This document shows, piece after piece, positions 44,760 to 53,732 of a stretch of DNA of 64,000 bases. Under the pieces are notes generated by a model. That model made no database searches. It was not told the origin of the DNA and worked only from the letters and a program-made list of their open reading frames with translations. The translations under genes and the position numbers were made by a program. Positions within the stretch are counted from its first letter, which is position 1. The number at the start of each line of letters is the position of its first letter. This stretch comes from Ferruginibacter sp. (GTDB lineage Bacteria; Bacteroidota; Bacteroidia; Chitinophagales; Chitinophagaceae): assembly GCA_025362235.1 (NCBI GenBank), contig JANYGZ010000055.1, forward strand, positions 62,001-126,000. The letters are read 5' to 3'.

Positions 44760-45207
44760 TTTCGTCGAAATATCCTGCTCGTTAATCGAAAAATAATAGA
44801 TACGGAAGTAATTGGATGCATCTTTACATCAGAAAGGCAAACAAGTTTAAAAGTTAAGTATCAAATCCAAAAAACCAGTATCCAAAAAAGAACCAGCATC
44901 CAACACCCTAAACAAAAACTAAAATCCGATTAATCCTAAAAAAAGCAACATCCAATTCCTAAAGAAAAAAACCAAATCCGATTAACCAAAAAGCCAATCC
45001 AAATCCTAACTAAAACTAAAACCCGGTAAACAAAGAAAACACAGTCCAAATCCAAGATTAACCAAACAAACCCAGATCAGTCATTAGAGAAAAGAATCAA
45101 AGGAATACGTTAACGTTAAAATGTATTCTAGCCTAAACCACAAGTAGAAAAAATTAATTTCACGTTTTCAGGAAATTATTAAGTGTCCCTTACCGGGGAC
45201 ATTTTTT
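44760..45207 (+). ncRNA. Candidate non-coding RNA, copy 1 (G-poor, terminator-ended)
   Basis: The region contains no gene-like reading frame. It starts with a TTTCGTCGAAA inverted repeat (44760-44770). Then come a conserved block (about 44812-44875), about 220 bases in which G is rare and ATCCGATTAA (44924, 44976) and TCCAAATCC units recur, a 9-bp hairpin (45103-45111 with 45120-45128), and a terminator (GTCCC/GGGAC, 45185-45200, then TTTTTT). The whole arrangement is repeated 546 bases later. One substitution between copies turns a G-U pair of the hairpin into A-U, which keeps the stem only on the plus strand. The transcript probably starts near 44830; I could not assign a promoter. Confidence 0.6.
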
Positions 45208-45305
45208 ATTTGCATCAACCATGATTATATATTGCTACCAAATTTTAAACAACTATAGCTGGCTTATTCCAGGTTAATTTTAACCAAAACGGCAATTTTA
45301 ATCCG

Positions 45306-45705
45306 TTCGTCGAAATATCCTGCTCATTAATCGAAAAATAATAAATGCGGCAGTAATTAGATGCATCTTTACATCAGAAAGGCAAACAAGTTTAAAAGTT
45401 AAGTATCAAATCCAAAAAATAAAGTACCCAAAAAAGGACCAACATCCAACATCCTAAACAAAAACTAAAAATCCGATTAACTAAAAAGCGAACATCCAAA
45501 TCCTAACAAAAAAACTAAAACCCGGTAAGCAAAGAAAACACAGTCCAAATCCGATTAACCAAACAATCCCAGATCAGTCATTAGAGAAAGAAATCAAAGA
45601 ATACATTAACGTTAAAATGTATTCTAGCCTAAACCACAAGTAGAAAAAATTAATTTCACGTTTTCAGGAAATTATTAAGTGTCCCTTTTCCCGGGGACAT
45701 TTTTT
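45306..45705 (+). ncRNA. Candidate non-coding RNA, copy 2
   Basis: A diverged duplicate of the element at 44760-45207, with TTCGTCGAA (45306-45314), the same ATGCATCTTTACATCAGAAA block, G-poor ATCCGATTAA units (45471, 45549), the hairpin GAATACATT/AATGTATTC (45599-45607 with 45616-45624) and a terminator (45681-45698 then TTTTTT). It is about 50 bases shorter because one internal repeat unit is absent. The hairpin and terminator are better conserved than the linking sequence. It ends about 140 bases before the GMC oxidoreductase gene, so it could also be that gene's upstream regulatory RNA. Confidence 0.6.
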
Positions 45706-45848
45706 ATTTACATCAACTCAGGCCAATAATTCGTTTTTTCTTTTTGTTAGTTTTTGCAACTGATCTATCAAAAAACAGGGCGGTCAAAAAGCATATTTGG
45801 TATTGTGCAAAAAAATAATTTTACATCCGCATTGAATCTAAAATTTTT

Positions 45849-47582
45849 ATGCAATCTTTACGCAATCAACAACATTCAAAAAAAACTATGCCTGGTGACC
45901 TGCCATTTAATAAAAAAAAGAAACATAATACTTTCGACGTTATCATAGTAGGATCAGGTATCAGCGGCGGATGGGCTGCTAAAGAACTTTGCGAAAAAGG
46001 CCTAAAGGTATTGCTGCTGGATCGTGGCGAAAATGTGGTTCATCCAAATTATCCAACCGCTACAAAAGATCCATGGAACTTTCCGCATCATATTCATTTA
46101 ACACAGGATGACTTGCAGAAATATTATGTACAAAGCCGCCATTGGTCATTCAGGGAAGACAATAAAAATTTCTATATCAACGATAGTGATAACCCTTATG
46201 AAGAAGCTAAACGTTTTGACTGGATAAGGGCCGATGTTGTTGGCGGCCGTTCGCTATTGTGGTCAAGGGCTTGTTACCGATGGAGCGATCTTGATTTTGA
46301 AGCCAATTTAAAAGATGGTATTGCAATTGACTGGCCGATACGGTATAAAGATATTGCACCCTGGTACGACTATGTAGAGTCGTTTATTGGTGTAAGTGGA
46401 AATACAGACGGCATACCGCAATTACCTGACGGAATTTTTCAGCCCCCTTTTGAAATGAATGTAGTAGAAAAATTATTTAAAGGAAAAGTAGAAGCAAATT
46501 ATACCGACCGTAAAGTAATCATAGGAAGGACAGCTAATCTTACCCACCCAGTAAAGGGCAGGGGCCAATGTATGGCAAGAAATCTTTGTGACAGGGGTTG
46601 CCCATTTGGCGCTTATTTTAGTACCAATGCCAGTACCATTCCTGCGGCATATGCTACCGGTAATTTAACTGTAATGCCACATTCATTGGTTAATAAAGTT
46701 TTGTATGACGAACAAAAGCAAAGGGCAAAAGGAGTAGAAATAATTGATACGGAAACAAACTTGACTACTGAATTTTATTCGCGGCTTATCTTTCTTAATG
46801 CTTCTACTGTCGCTACTGCTTTTATCTTATTAAATTCTACTTCTTCACGTTTTCCCAATGGCATGGGTAATGGCAGCGATCAGGTAGGGCGTAACCTAAT
46901 GGACCACCACAAGGGGCTGGGGGCATCAGCTAGTGTAGAAGGCTTTGACGATATGTATTACTATGGCCGAAGGCCTACCAATATTTATATACCAAGATTT
47001 AAAAATATACAAAACAAAGAGCCGGCTTTTTTGCGGGGGTATCATTTTGGTGGAGGTGCATTCAGGAATAGGCAGCAACCAGATAATGGTATTGGTGCAG
47101 CCTTTAAAGAATCAATGACCGAGCCGGGAGGATGGCAGATGAATTTATATGCATTTGGCGAATGCCTTCCTTATGCAGATAACCGTATTACGCTGAATAC
47201 AGATAAAAAAGATAAATGGGGGAGGCCGGTGATTGCTGTTAATTGCGAATTTAAAGAAAATGAAAAAGCCATGCATGAAGACATTGGCAATACCGCCAGA
47301 GAAATGCTGGAAACAATCGGCTTTAAAAATGTACATGTCAGCAACAAAATTTCTTTTCCCGGAAATGCCAATCATGAAATGGGCATTGCCCGAATGGGCA
47401 ATGATCCCAAGACTTCTGTATTAAATAGTTTTAACCAAATGCACGAAGTGCCCAATGTTTTTATTACGGATGGCTCCTGCATGGTTTCTGGTTCTTGTGT
47501 AAATCCTTCTCTAACTTATATGGCGCTTACGGCAAGGGCCTGCGATTATGCAGTAAAGGAAATGAAGCGGTTAAATTTGTAG
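45849..47582 (+). CDS. FAD-dependent GMC-family oxidoreductase
   Basis: 577 residues. The FAD motif FDVIIVGSGISGGWAAKELCEKG starts near 31; the ATG at 45888 would still include it. GMC blocks include RADVVGGRSLLWSRACYRW (near 120), a cysteine-containing ARNLCDRGCPFGAYF (near 245) and the C-terminal GIARMG...VFITDGSCMVSGSCVNPSLTYMAL. It is the same broad family as the protein at 34537-36279 but clearly a different paralogue. The DUF1080 gene follows after 105 bases, suggesting oxidation of a glycoside followed by hydrolysis of the keto-glycoside. Substrate inferred. Confidence 0.92.
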   Translation: MQSLRNQQHSKKTMPGDLPFNKKKKHNTFDVIIVGSGISGGWAAKELCEKGLKVLLLDRGENVVHPNYPTATKDPWNFPHHIHLTQDDLQKYYVQSRHWSFREDNKNFYINDSDNPYEEAKRFDWIRADVVGGRSLLWSRACYRWSDLDFEANLKDGIAIDWPIRYKDIAPWYDYVESFIGVSGNTDGIPQLPDGIFQPPFEMNVVEKLFKGKVEANYTDRKVIIGRTANLTHPVKGRGQCMARNLCDRGCPFGAYFSTNASTIPAAYATGNLTVMPHSLVNKVLYDEQKQRAKGVEIIDTETNLTTEFYSRLIFLNASTVATAFILLNSTSSRFPNGMGNGSDQVGRNLMDHHKGLGASASVEGFDDMYYYGRRPTNIYIPRFKNIQNKEPAFLRGYHFGGGAFRNRQQPDNGIGAAFKESMTEPGGWQMNLYAFGECLPYADNRITLNTDKKDKWGRPVIAVNCEFKENEKAMHEDIGNTAREMLETIGFKNVHVSNKISFPGNANHEMGIARMGNDPKTSVLNSFNQMHEVPNVFITDGSCMVSGSCVNPSLTYMALTARACDYAVKEMKRLNL

Positions 47583-47687
47583 CAGTATCATTAGCATAAT
47601 TTACAATTAACTTAAATTGCTGTAAAATAAAACTGCTGTAGAATTATTTATTATGCCTAAATTGTTAAACAATAAAAAATAAAACAT

Positions 47688-48662
47688 ATGAAAAAAAAAT
47701 CTGGCGTTATGCTGACACAACTGCGTTTGATTATACTATTCGCAATGATGCTGTTTTCTGTATCAACTATCAAAGCAACCGGCATTCCTTTTCAAAAACC
47801 TGGGGAGCCATCAATTGAAGGAAGATGGGATATGACCATTAATGTAGCCGGAAAAGAACTCCCTTCCTGGCTGGAGGTTGTACATTCAGGCACCCATAGG
47901 CTTATTGGTCAGTATGTAGGCCCGGGAGGTAGTGCCCGCCCTATATCCAGGGTAAATTTTAAGGATGGAAAAATGAGTTTTACCATACCACCACAATGGG
48001 AACAGGAAGACAATGACATTATTGTTGAAGGTACATTAAATGGCGATAATTTATCAGGTACCATCATTGCAAGCGATGGTAAAACCTATAACTGGGTTGC
48101 TCAAAGGGCTCCATCTTTATGGAGGAAAAATCCACCTGTATGGGGAAAACCAATTAAGCTTTTTAATGGTAAAAATCTTGATGGCTGGCATGCCATGGGA
48201 CCAAATCAATGGGTTGCGGAAAATGGTATTTTGCGTAGCCCTAAGCCAGGTTCTAACCTGGTTACCGATGAAACATTTAATGATTTTAAACTGCATATTG
48301 AATTTAGATATCCTAAAGAAAGTAATAGTGGTGTTTACCTACGTGGCCGTTATGAAATACAGGTTGCAGATAACAAGGGAATGGAGCCTTTGAAAATTTA
48401 TTTTAGTGGTATTTATGGTTTTATTGCGCCGATAGAAATGACAGCAAAAGATCCAGGCGAGTGGCAATCATTCGATGTTACACTTGTAGGAAGAATGGTA
48501 ACACTTGTGGCTAATGGTAAAACTGTTATTTGTGAACAGCAGATACCGGGCATCACGGGTGGGGCAATTAATAGCAAAGAAGGAGACCCAGGCCCCATAT
48601 TGCTGCAAGGCGATCATGGAACTATTGAGTACCGCAATATTGTAATTACACCGGCTAAATAA
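47688..48662 (+). CDS. Secreted DUF1080 protein (3-keto-disaccharide hydrolase type)
   Basis: 324 residues with a signal peptide (about 1-32). Residues 45-150 form a lipocalin-like or beta-rich N-domain (GRWDMTINVAGKELPSWLEV). Residues about 155-323 form the DUF1080/PF06439 concanavalin-like domain: KLFNGKNLDGWHAMGPNQW, NDFKLHIEFRYP and SGVYLRGRYEIQV. DUF1080 members have been shown to hydrolyse 3-keto-O-glycosides. Following a GMC oxidoreductase on the same strand, it probably cleaves the keto sugar that enzyme makes. The gene ends 4 bases before a palindromic 3' element. Confidence 0.9.
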   Translation: MKKKSGVMLTQLRLIILFAMMLFSVSTIKATGIPFQKPGEPSIEGRWDMTINVAGKELPSWLEVVHSGTHRLIGQYVGPGGSARPISRVNFKDGKMSFTIPPQWEQEDNDIIVEGTLNGDNLSGTIIASDGKTYNWVAQRAPSLWRKNPPVWGKPIKLFNGKNLDGWHAMGPNQWVAENGILRSPKPGSNLVTDETFNDFKLHIEFRYPKESNSGVYLRGRYEIQVADNKGMEPLKIYFSGIYGFIAPIEMTAKDPGEWQSFDVTLVGRMVTLVANGKTVICEQQIPGITGGAINSKEGDPGPILLQGDHGTIEYRNIVITPAK

Positions 48663-48666
48663 TAGG

Positions 48667-48771
48667 TTTCACACAAAGAGAACCAAGGATACAAAGTTCA
48701 CAAAGAAAAATTATATTCATCAAAACCTTATTGCTTTGTGTTCCTTTTTTTGTGTTCCTCTTTGTTTGAAA
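48667..48771. repeat. Large palindromic 3'-end element, copy 2
   Basis: TTTCACACAAAGAGAACC...ACAAAGTTCACAAAG (48667-48705) is imperfectly inverted at 48734-48771. The sequence and the 4-base distance from a stop codon match copy 1 at 30179-30272, although this copy's arms have diverged more. Confidence 0.65.
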
Positions 48772-48870
48772 TGAATTTACTTATAAGTTTGGCGTGTATT
48801 ATTGGGCATCATTATAAATTTTAAGTATTCAAATTTTTTTTTAATCTTTGCATTCTTCAATTTTACGAAT

Positions 48871-48986
48871 ATGAAATTCTTTTAAAGAACCTGCAACGGC
48901 AGGTTCTGTTTTTAATTAATATGTGTACAACGGTAGTGCCGTTGTTATGCTGTTTTTATTTAATTGAATTTAAAAAAGAATTTCAT
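48871..48986 (+). promoter_or_regulatory. Three-way-junction leader that includes the MATE start codon (candidate riboswitch)
   Basis: The closing helix pairs ATGAAATTCTTTT (48871-48883) perfectly with AAAAGAATTTCAT (48974-48986), whose last two bases are the AT of the MATE start codon at 48985. Inside lie two hairpins: AGAACCTGC/GCAGGTTCT (48886-48907, loop AACG) and ACAACGG/CCGTTGT (48927-48945, loop TAGTG). AATCTTTG at 48843-48850 resembles a -7 element, placing transcription start just before the structure. P1 formation would block translation initiation. It does not match a riboswitch class I can name. Confidence 0.55.
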
Positions 48987-50403
48987 GTCATTAAATCAAA
49001 TTACTTCCAATCGTATTTCGGGTATTTTTTCATTGATTCGCCAATCATTAAATAGCGAACTACAGGATTATACAACCGGCAGTATCCGTAAAGCTGTTAT
49101 TTTGCTGGCCATACCCATGATGCTGGAAATGTGTATGGAAAGTGTTTTTGCAGTGGTAGATATTTATTTTGTAAGTCATTTAGGCAAGCATGCCACTTCA
49201 ATAGTAGGCCTTACAGAATCAGTAATTACCATTGTATATTCTTTGGCTATCGGCATCAGCATGGCTGCAACTGCGCTGGTAGCAAGGCGTGTAGGCGAAA
49301 AAGATAATAAGGCCGCTTCTAAAGCAGGTATGCAATCTATATTTATTTCGCTTGCTATTACAATAGCAGTAAGTATCCCGGGATTTATTTATGCAAAAGA
49401 TATTTTGCGCCTGATGGGTGCAGAAACTGCCGCTATAGAAACAGGGGTAGGGTATACACGCATCATCATGGGCGGGAGCCTGGTGATAATGCTGCTGTTT
49501 CTTATCAATGGTATTTTTCGTGGAGCCGGAGACGCTATGATGGCCATGAAAAGTTTATGGCTTGCCAATATCTGCAATATTATTTTGTGCCCGTTGCTTA
49601 TACGCGGCCTGGGGCCTATACCAGCATTTGGTGTTGCAGGTGCTGCAATGGCAACAACCATTGGCCGCGGTATTGGTGTTTGTTACCAGTTGTATTATTT
49701 ATTTAATGGCAAGCGGGTGATACAATTTACGCTAAAACACCTGGCGCCTGACTTTGCTGTTATCCGTTCCATTATTGCCATTGCATGGCCGGCAACATTA
49801 CAGTTTTTAATTGGTTCAGGAAGCTGGATAGTATTGGCGAGCCTGGTAGTTACTACCGGCCATAGCGATGCCAGTGCCGGTTACCAGATTGCCATACGTT
49901 TGGTAATGTTTTTTATTTTACCTGCCTGGGGAATGAGCAATGCTGCCGCAACATTGGTAGGGCAAAACCTTGGTGCACAACAACCCCAAAGGGCCGAAGA
50001 TTCTGTTATTAAAACCGCAAAATACAATGCTGTTTTTATGGGCTTGGTATCGTTAATATTATTGGTTTTTGCACCGTTTATCATTTCATTTTTTACAAAA
50101 GAAGCAGCCGTGGCCGGGTATGCAATTCTTGCTGTACGCATTATAAGTGCGGGTTATGTTTTTTATGGTATTGGTATGGTAATGGCTAATGCATTTAATG
50201 GTGCAGGAGATACAAAAATACCCACTATTATTAATTTTTTCGGGTTTTGGTTTTTTCAAATTCCGCTGGCATGGCTTTTGTCAAAAGAGCTGGACATGGG
50301 ACCTGTAGGCGTTTTTATTGCCATACCCGTTGCAGAAACAGCTATCAGTATTGCAGCGTATATTTTATTTAGAAAAGGTAAATGGAAACTGAAAAAAGTA
50401 TAG
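48985..50403 (+). CDS. MATE-family multidrug/metabolite efflux transporter
   Basis: 472 residues from ATG 48985; the TTG seven codons upstream lies inside the leader helix. Two MatE repeats are visible with twelve hydrophobic segments. The first starts IRKAVILLAIPMMLEMCMESVF and the second FAVIRSIIAIAWPATLQFLIGSGSW. Paired GAGDAMMAMK and GAGDTKIPTI motifs at the repeat ends confirm the family. It is an inner-membrane Na+ or H+ antiporter exporting cationic drugs or metabolites. It is monocistronic, preceded by a structured leader that could tie its expression to a ligand. Confidence 0.93.
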   Translation: MSLNQITSNRISGIFSLIRQSLNSELQDYTTGSIRKAVILLAIPMMLEMCMESVFAVVDIYFVSHLGKHATSIVGLTESVITIVYSLAIGISMAATALVARRVGEKDNKAASKAGMQSIFISLAITIAVSIPGFIYAKDILRLMGAETAAIETGVGYTRIIMGGSLVIMLLFLINGIFRGAGDAMMAMKSLWLANICNIILCPLLIRGLGPIPAFGVAGAAMATTIGRGIGVCYQLYYLFNGKRVIQFTLKHLAPDFAVIRSIIAIAWPATLQFLIGSGSWIVLASLVVTTGHSDASAGYQIAIRLVMFFILPAWGMSNAAATLVGQNLGAQQPQRAEDSVIKTAKYNAVFMGLVSLILLVFAPFIISFFTKEAAVAGYAILAVRIISAGYVFYGIGMVMANAFNGAGDTKIPTIINFFGFWFFQIPLAWLLSKELDMGPVGVFIAIPVAETAISIAAYILFRKGKWKLKKV

Positions 50404-50533
50404 ACTTTCTCAACAGGTGCAGGTGTTGTGCCGGCAACTGTTGTTTATTACAATGCTATTGTATGTGGTTTTTCCTGAACATAAACCGTATGTTTTTCAC
50501 TTTTATGAATATTGTTTTCATCATTGTTATTTT

Positions 50534-51880
50534 TCAGATTTCTATGTGCGCCCTGATGGCAAATACATGTACTGGCCCCCTGTCTTTATTATAGGCAGGA
50601 TTATTTACAAATTGATAATCGAAGGTTAGCCAGAATATTTTTGATAAATGGGCATTATAATATGCTTCAATAATATTTTCGCTGCTATAATTCAAATTAC
50701 CATCACCAATAATAAATCCGTAGCCGCCTGCTTTTAAAAATTCCCTATGGCCCGCTGAAATTCCATTAAGTACAATTGCAATTGCAGCAACATCATCTGT
50801 ACGTTTCCATCGGGTTCCTTTTACAGACAAGCCGATACTAAAAGATTGGTCGATCTCTGTAAAAGCCCAGGTGGCATACATTCCATCATTCCAGCTTGCA
50901 CGGCTAAAAATGCCCAGGTAATCTGTAAGCTCCTGATCAAAACTGTATCCTGCACCAAATTTTTTGCCCCCATAAGTATTGTTTTCTGCTTTGCCCGAAA
51001 TAACGTCTAATAAAAATGTATTACCATCGGTAATTGCTTTTAAGCCATCGCTATAGGAAGGTGCTTTTGATATTGAGTTTGATAAAAGCAACCGGATATT
51101 TCCCTGTCGTTTATTGATGTTTAGTTTTCGTTCCAGCTCAAATGTTTCTGAATGGGCTTTGCTGATAACATATTCCATTTGTGGCGCATTTGCTATTCGT
51201 GGTACTGCAACACTTGAAAACCTCACTGCCCATTTCGGCTTAATTAATTCTACCACCACGCCCATTGTGTAGCCTCTTGTATTGGCAGGGTAATCCCATG
51301 CGCCATTACCCATCAGCGACCAATTCATAAATTCGCTTCTTGCGTCATGGGCATATTTATTATCATCAAAAAAATCACCAATAGCAAATTTCCCTGCGCT
51401 TATTGTAATTCGGTTTGCTGGAATTTTACCTGCTATTTGGTTTACATCATCTGTAACATTTTCATAAGTAGTATTTCCCAGTGGAATATTTTGTTGCAGG
51501 TAAGCCCTGGCCAAAAATACAGTGGGAGAGGCAGCACCAACCCGGTAACTTTCGCCATTTAATGCCCCTGCTACACCAAGGGAAGAACTCAATCCCTTGC
51601 CACCCGAAATTTCGGGGTTAAAATAAAAGGCCGCCCCTTTCCATAATTTGCGCCCCAAAAATAAAGTTGCTGTTACAGTGGTAGCCCCAGTTTCTACATT
51701 ATCTGCAAGGCTATTGTCGCCACTATATTTGGAGTTAAAACCTGAATGGCTTTGAACAATAGTGGTAAACTGAAAATGGTTTGTCCAATTATTTGGTTTA
51801 ATGGTATCCTTATTTATTTGCGCAGTAGTTAGCTTGCAACTTAATGTGGAGAAAGTAAAAACCAGGATTGCCTTTGTCAT
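50534..51880 (-). CDS. OprB-family carbohydrate-selective porin
   Basis: 448 residues with a signal peptide (TKAILVFTFSTLSCKLTTAQ). The barrel shows OprB signatures: the N-terminal NHFQFTTIVQSHSGFNSKYSGDNSL, ISAGKFAIGDFFDDNKYAHDAR near 155, MNWSLMGNGAWDYPANTRGY, and a C-terminal strand ending HVFAIRAHIEI with a terminal hydrophobic residue. OprB proteins form outer membrane pores for sugars. In Bacteroidota they are less usual than SusCD systems and may serve diffusion of small sugars. Its 3' end faces the MATE gene; mgtE lies 24 bases downstream on the same strand. Confidence 0.88.
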   Translation of the reverse strand: MTKAILVFTFSTLSCKLTTAQINKDTIKPNNWTNHFQFTTIVQSHSGFNSKYSGDNSLADNVETGATTVTATLFLGRKLWKGAAFYFNPEISGGKGLSSSLGVAGALNGESYRVGAASPTVFLARAYLQQNIPLGNTTYENVTDDVNQIAGKIPANRITISAGKFAIGDFFDDNKYAHDARSEFMNWSLMGNGAWDYPANTRGYTMGVVVELIKPKWAVRFSSVAVPRIANAPQMEYVISKAHSETFELERKLNINKRQGNIRLLLSNSISKAPSYSDGLKAITDGNTFLLDVISGKAENNTYGGKKFGAGYSFDQELTDYLGIFSRASWNDGMYATWAFTEIDQSFSIGLSVKGTRWKRTDDVAAIAIVLNGISAGHREFLKAGGYGFIIGDGNLNYSSENIIEAYYNAHLSKIFWLTFDYQFVNNPAYNKDRGPVHVFAIRAHIEI

Positions 51881-51904
51881 ATTTATATTTTGAAAACCAG
51901 AATT

Positions 51905-53296
51905 TTATAATAATGTGCCTCGTAAAAATAATGCTGCAATGCTAAAATAAATTACAAGGCCGGTAACATCTACCAGTGTAGCAATAAATGGGGCCGAAGA
52001 TGTAGCAGGGTCAAAACCGCATTTTCTTAAAATCATTGGCACCATCGAACCACTTAATGTTCCCCATAAAATAATACCTATTAAAGAAAAAAAGATGGTG
52101 GTTGCAATCAATATCCAATGTGGCCCGTAGTTGTACCAATGAAATTGTTGCCAAAGCGAAATCCTTATAAAGCCTATTGTACCTAAAATAATTCCCAATG
52201 CCAGTCCAGATAAAAATTCTCTGCGCATTACCCACCACCAGTCTTTTAAGGTAAGCTCTTTTAGTGCCATTGCCCTTATGATAAGTGTTGCGGCCTGCGA
52301 ACCACTATTACCCCCGCTGGACATAACCAATGGTACAAACAATGCCAATACTACAGCTTTTGAAATTTCATCGGCAAAACCACCCATGGCAGTAGCCGTA
52401 AGCATTTCGCTAAGAAACAGAATGATGAGCCAGCCGGCTCTTTTTTTCAATAGGGAAAAAAAAGGCGTTTTAACATAAGGGTAGTCGAGCTCCTCGATAC
52501 CTCCGAATTTTTGAATTTCAGCAGTATCTTTTTGTTCCTGCAGATCCATTACATCATCTACCGTAACAACACCCAATAAAATATTATTATCGTTTGTAAC
52601 AGGCAATACTACCCTGTCGTATTCTTTAAATTTTTGAATTGCATCTTCTTTGCTGTCAGTAATTTTTAAACTGGTACAATATCCATCCAATATATCTTCC
52701 ACTTTCTTTTGTGGGTCATTCAATACAAACCGCCTTACCGGAATATCATCAATTAACCTGCCGTCTTCATCTACTACATAAATAACGTTGGCAGCTTCAG
52801 TATCCTTATGATTGTTACGTAAGTGTTCCATTGCATTGGCAATCGTCATACCGCTTTCGATTGTTGCAAACTCAGTATTGATAATTCTTGCAACACTTTT
52901 ATCAGAATAGCCCAATACTTTATGCAGCGCAGTTTTATTGGGTTCATTTAAAAATTCAAGAAAACTAGAAAGTTCTACGCCTTTCAGGGAAGAATAAAAA
53001 ATAGTACGGTCGTCGGAACTTAGTGCATTTAAAATATAAACGGCCCTTACTTTTGGCAGGCTCCCGATAACCTTTTTTTGGAGTTGGTTATCCAGATAGG
53101 GAAATACAGAAACTTCCTGCTCTGCCTGAAATGACTTGAATGCCTCAATAGCTTTTTCTGCAGGGATGGATATAAAAAGTTTTGCCACCTCAGAAGGGTG
53201 AATAAAACTATTGCCATTATCTTTCGATATCCTGAATAAACCGGAGAAATCACCTGCTAATAATTTTTTTCTTATTTCTTTAAATGGAAAATTCAT
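51905..53296 (-). CDS. mgtE: Magnesium transporter MgtE
   Basis: 463 residues with the full MgtE architecture. An N-domain of helical repeats (about 1-130, FLNEPNKTALHKVLGYS) is followed by two CBS domains (about 135-255, YVVDEDGRLIDDIPVRRFVLND and VTVDDVMDLQ). The five-helix channel domain begins near 285 and contains GGNSGSQAATLIIRAMAL, the conserved channel motif, and IATLVDVTGLVIYFSIA. It is a Mg2+-gated inner membrane channel. A 24-base gap downstream of its stop leads to the OprB gene start region on the same strand, so the order mgtE-oprB on one transcript is possible. Confidence 0.95.
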   Translation of the reverse strand: MNFPFKEIRKKLLAGDFSGLFRISKDNGNSFIHPSEVAKLFISIPAEKAIEAFKSFQAEQEVSVFPYLDNQLQKKVIGSLPKVRAVYILNALSSDDRTIFYSSLKGVELSSFLEFLNEPNKTALHKVLGYSDKSVARIINTEFATIESGMTIANAMEHLRNNHKDTEAANVIYVVDEDGRLIDDIPVRRFVLNDPQKKVEDILDGYCTSLKITDSKEDAIQKFKEYDRVVLPVTNDNNILLGVVTVDDVMDLQEQKDTAEIQKFGGIEELDYPYVKTPFFSLLKKRAGWLIILFLSEMLTATAMGGFADEISKAVVLALFVPLVMSSGGNSGSQAATLIIRAMALKELTLKDWWWVMRREFLSGLALGIILGTIGFIRISLWQQFHWYNYGPHWILIATTIFFSLIGIILWGTLSGSMVPMILRKCGFDPATSSAPFIATLVDVTGLVIYFSIAALFLRGTLL

Positions 53297-53732
53297 TTGA
53301 AATGTATTTGCGCTAAAAATGAATGCAAATGTAATACCTCAAACTTTACGATACTATTCTGGAAATGCAACAGTGTTGTAGCGGTAGTAAATGACAATAT
53401 TATTTTTTTGCAGTTGAAGTATATTTAATGTTTGCCAATAACAGGAGCAGACCAAGTAACATCCCAATGATGTAAAGAATAATGCAGAATGAATTTTGTT
53501 CTGAGCCGTGGCCGGTATCCGCCACCCACTTGTGGCTGCGACAATTTGGAATGTATCTGGTGTATTTGAAAAAATAGCAGTTTCAAAAGTTTTCTTGAAT
53601 ATTTTGAGCAGCTATTTCAAAAAATATTTATTCTTTAAAATAAATAGTGATAAGTGATATATCAGTTTTTGGAATAACTTAAATTAACCGCAAAGTCTTA
53701 CCCAGTAAGGGCATTGCCTATTTTTATTTTTT
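53297..53732. other. Gene-free spacer
   Basis: No convincing reading frame or hairpin. It lies upstream of mgtE and downstream (3') of the C-glycoside operon. The repeat described next fills the rest of the gap. Confidence 0.5.

Noticed and set aside
44760-45705. Repeated region as a CRISPR array
   Set aside because: Only two long copies, internal units of irregular length, no constant repeat/spacer pattern and no cas genes.
50382-50629. Two small overlapping plus-strand frames after the MATE gene
   Set aside because: They lie in the 3' spacer and antisense to the OprB gene end, with Cys-rich unlikely composition and no initiation context.
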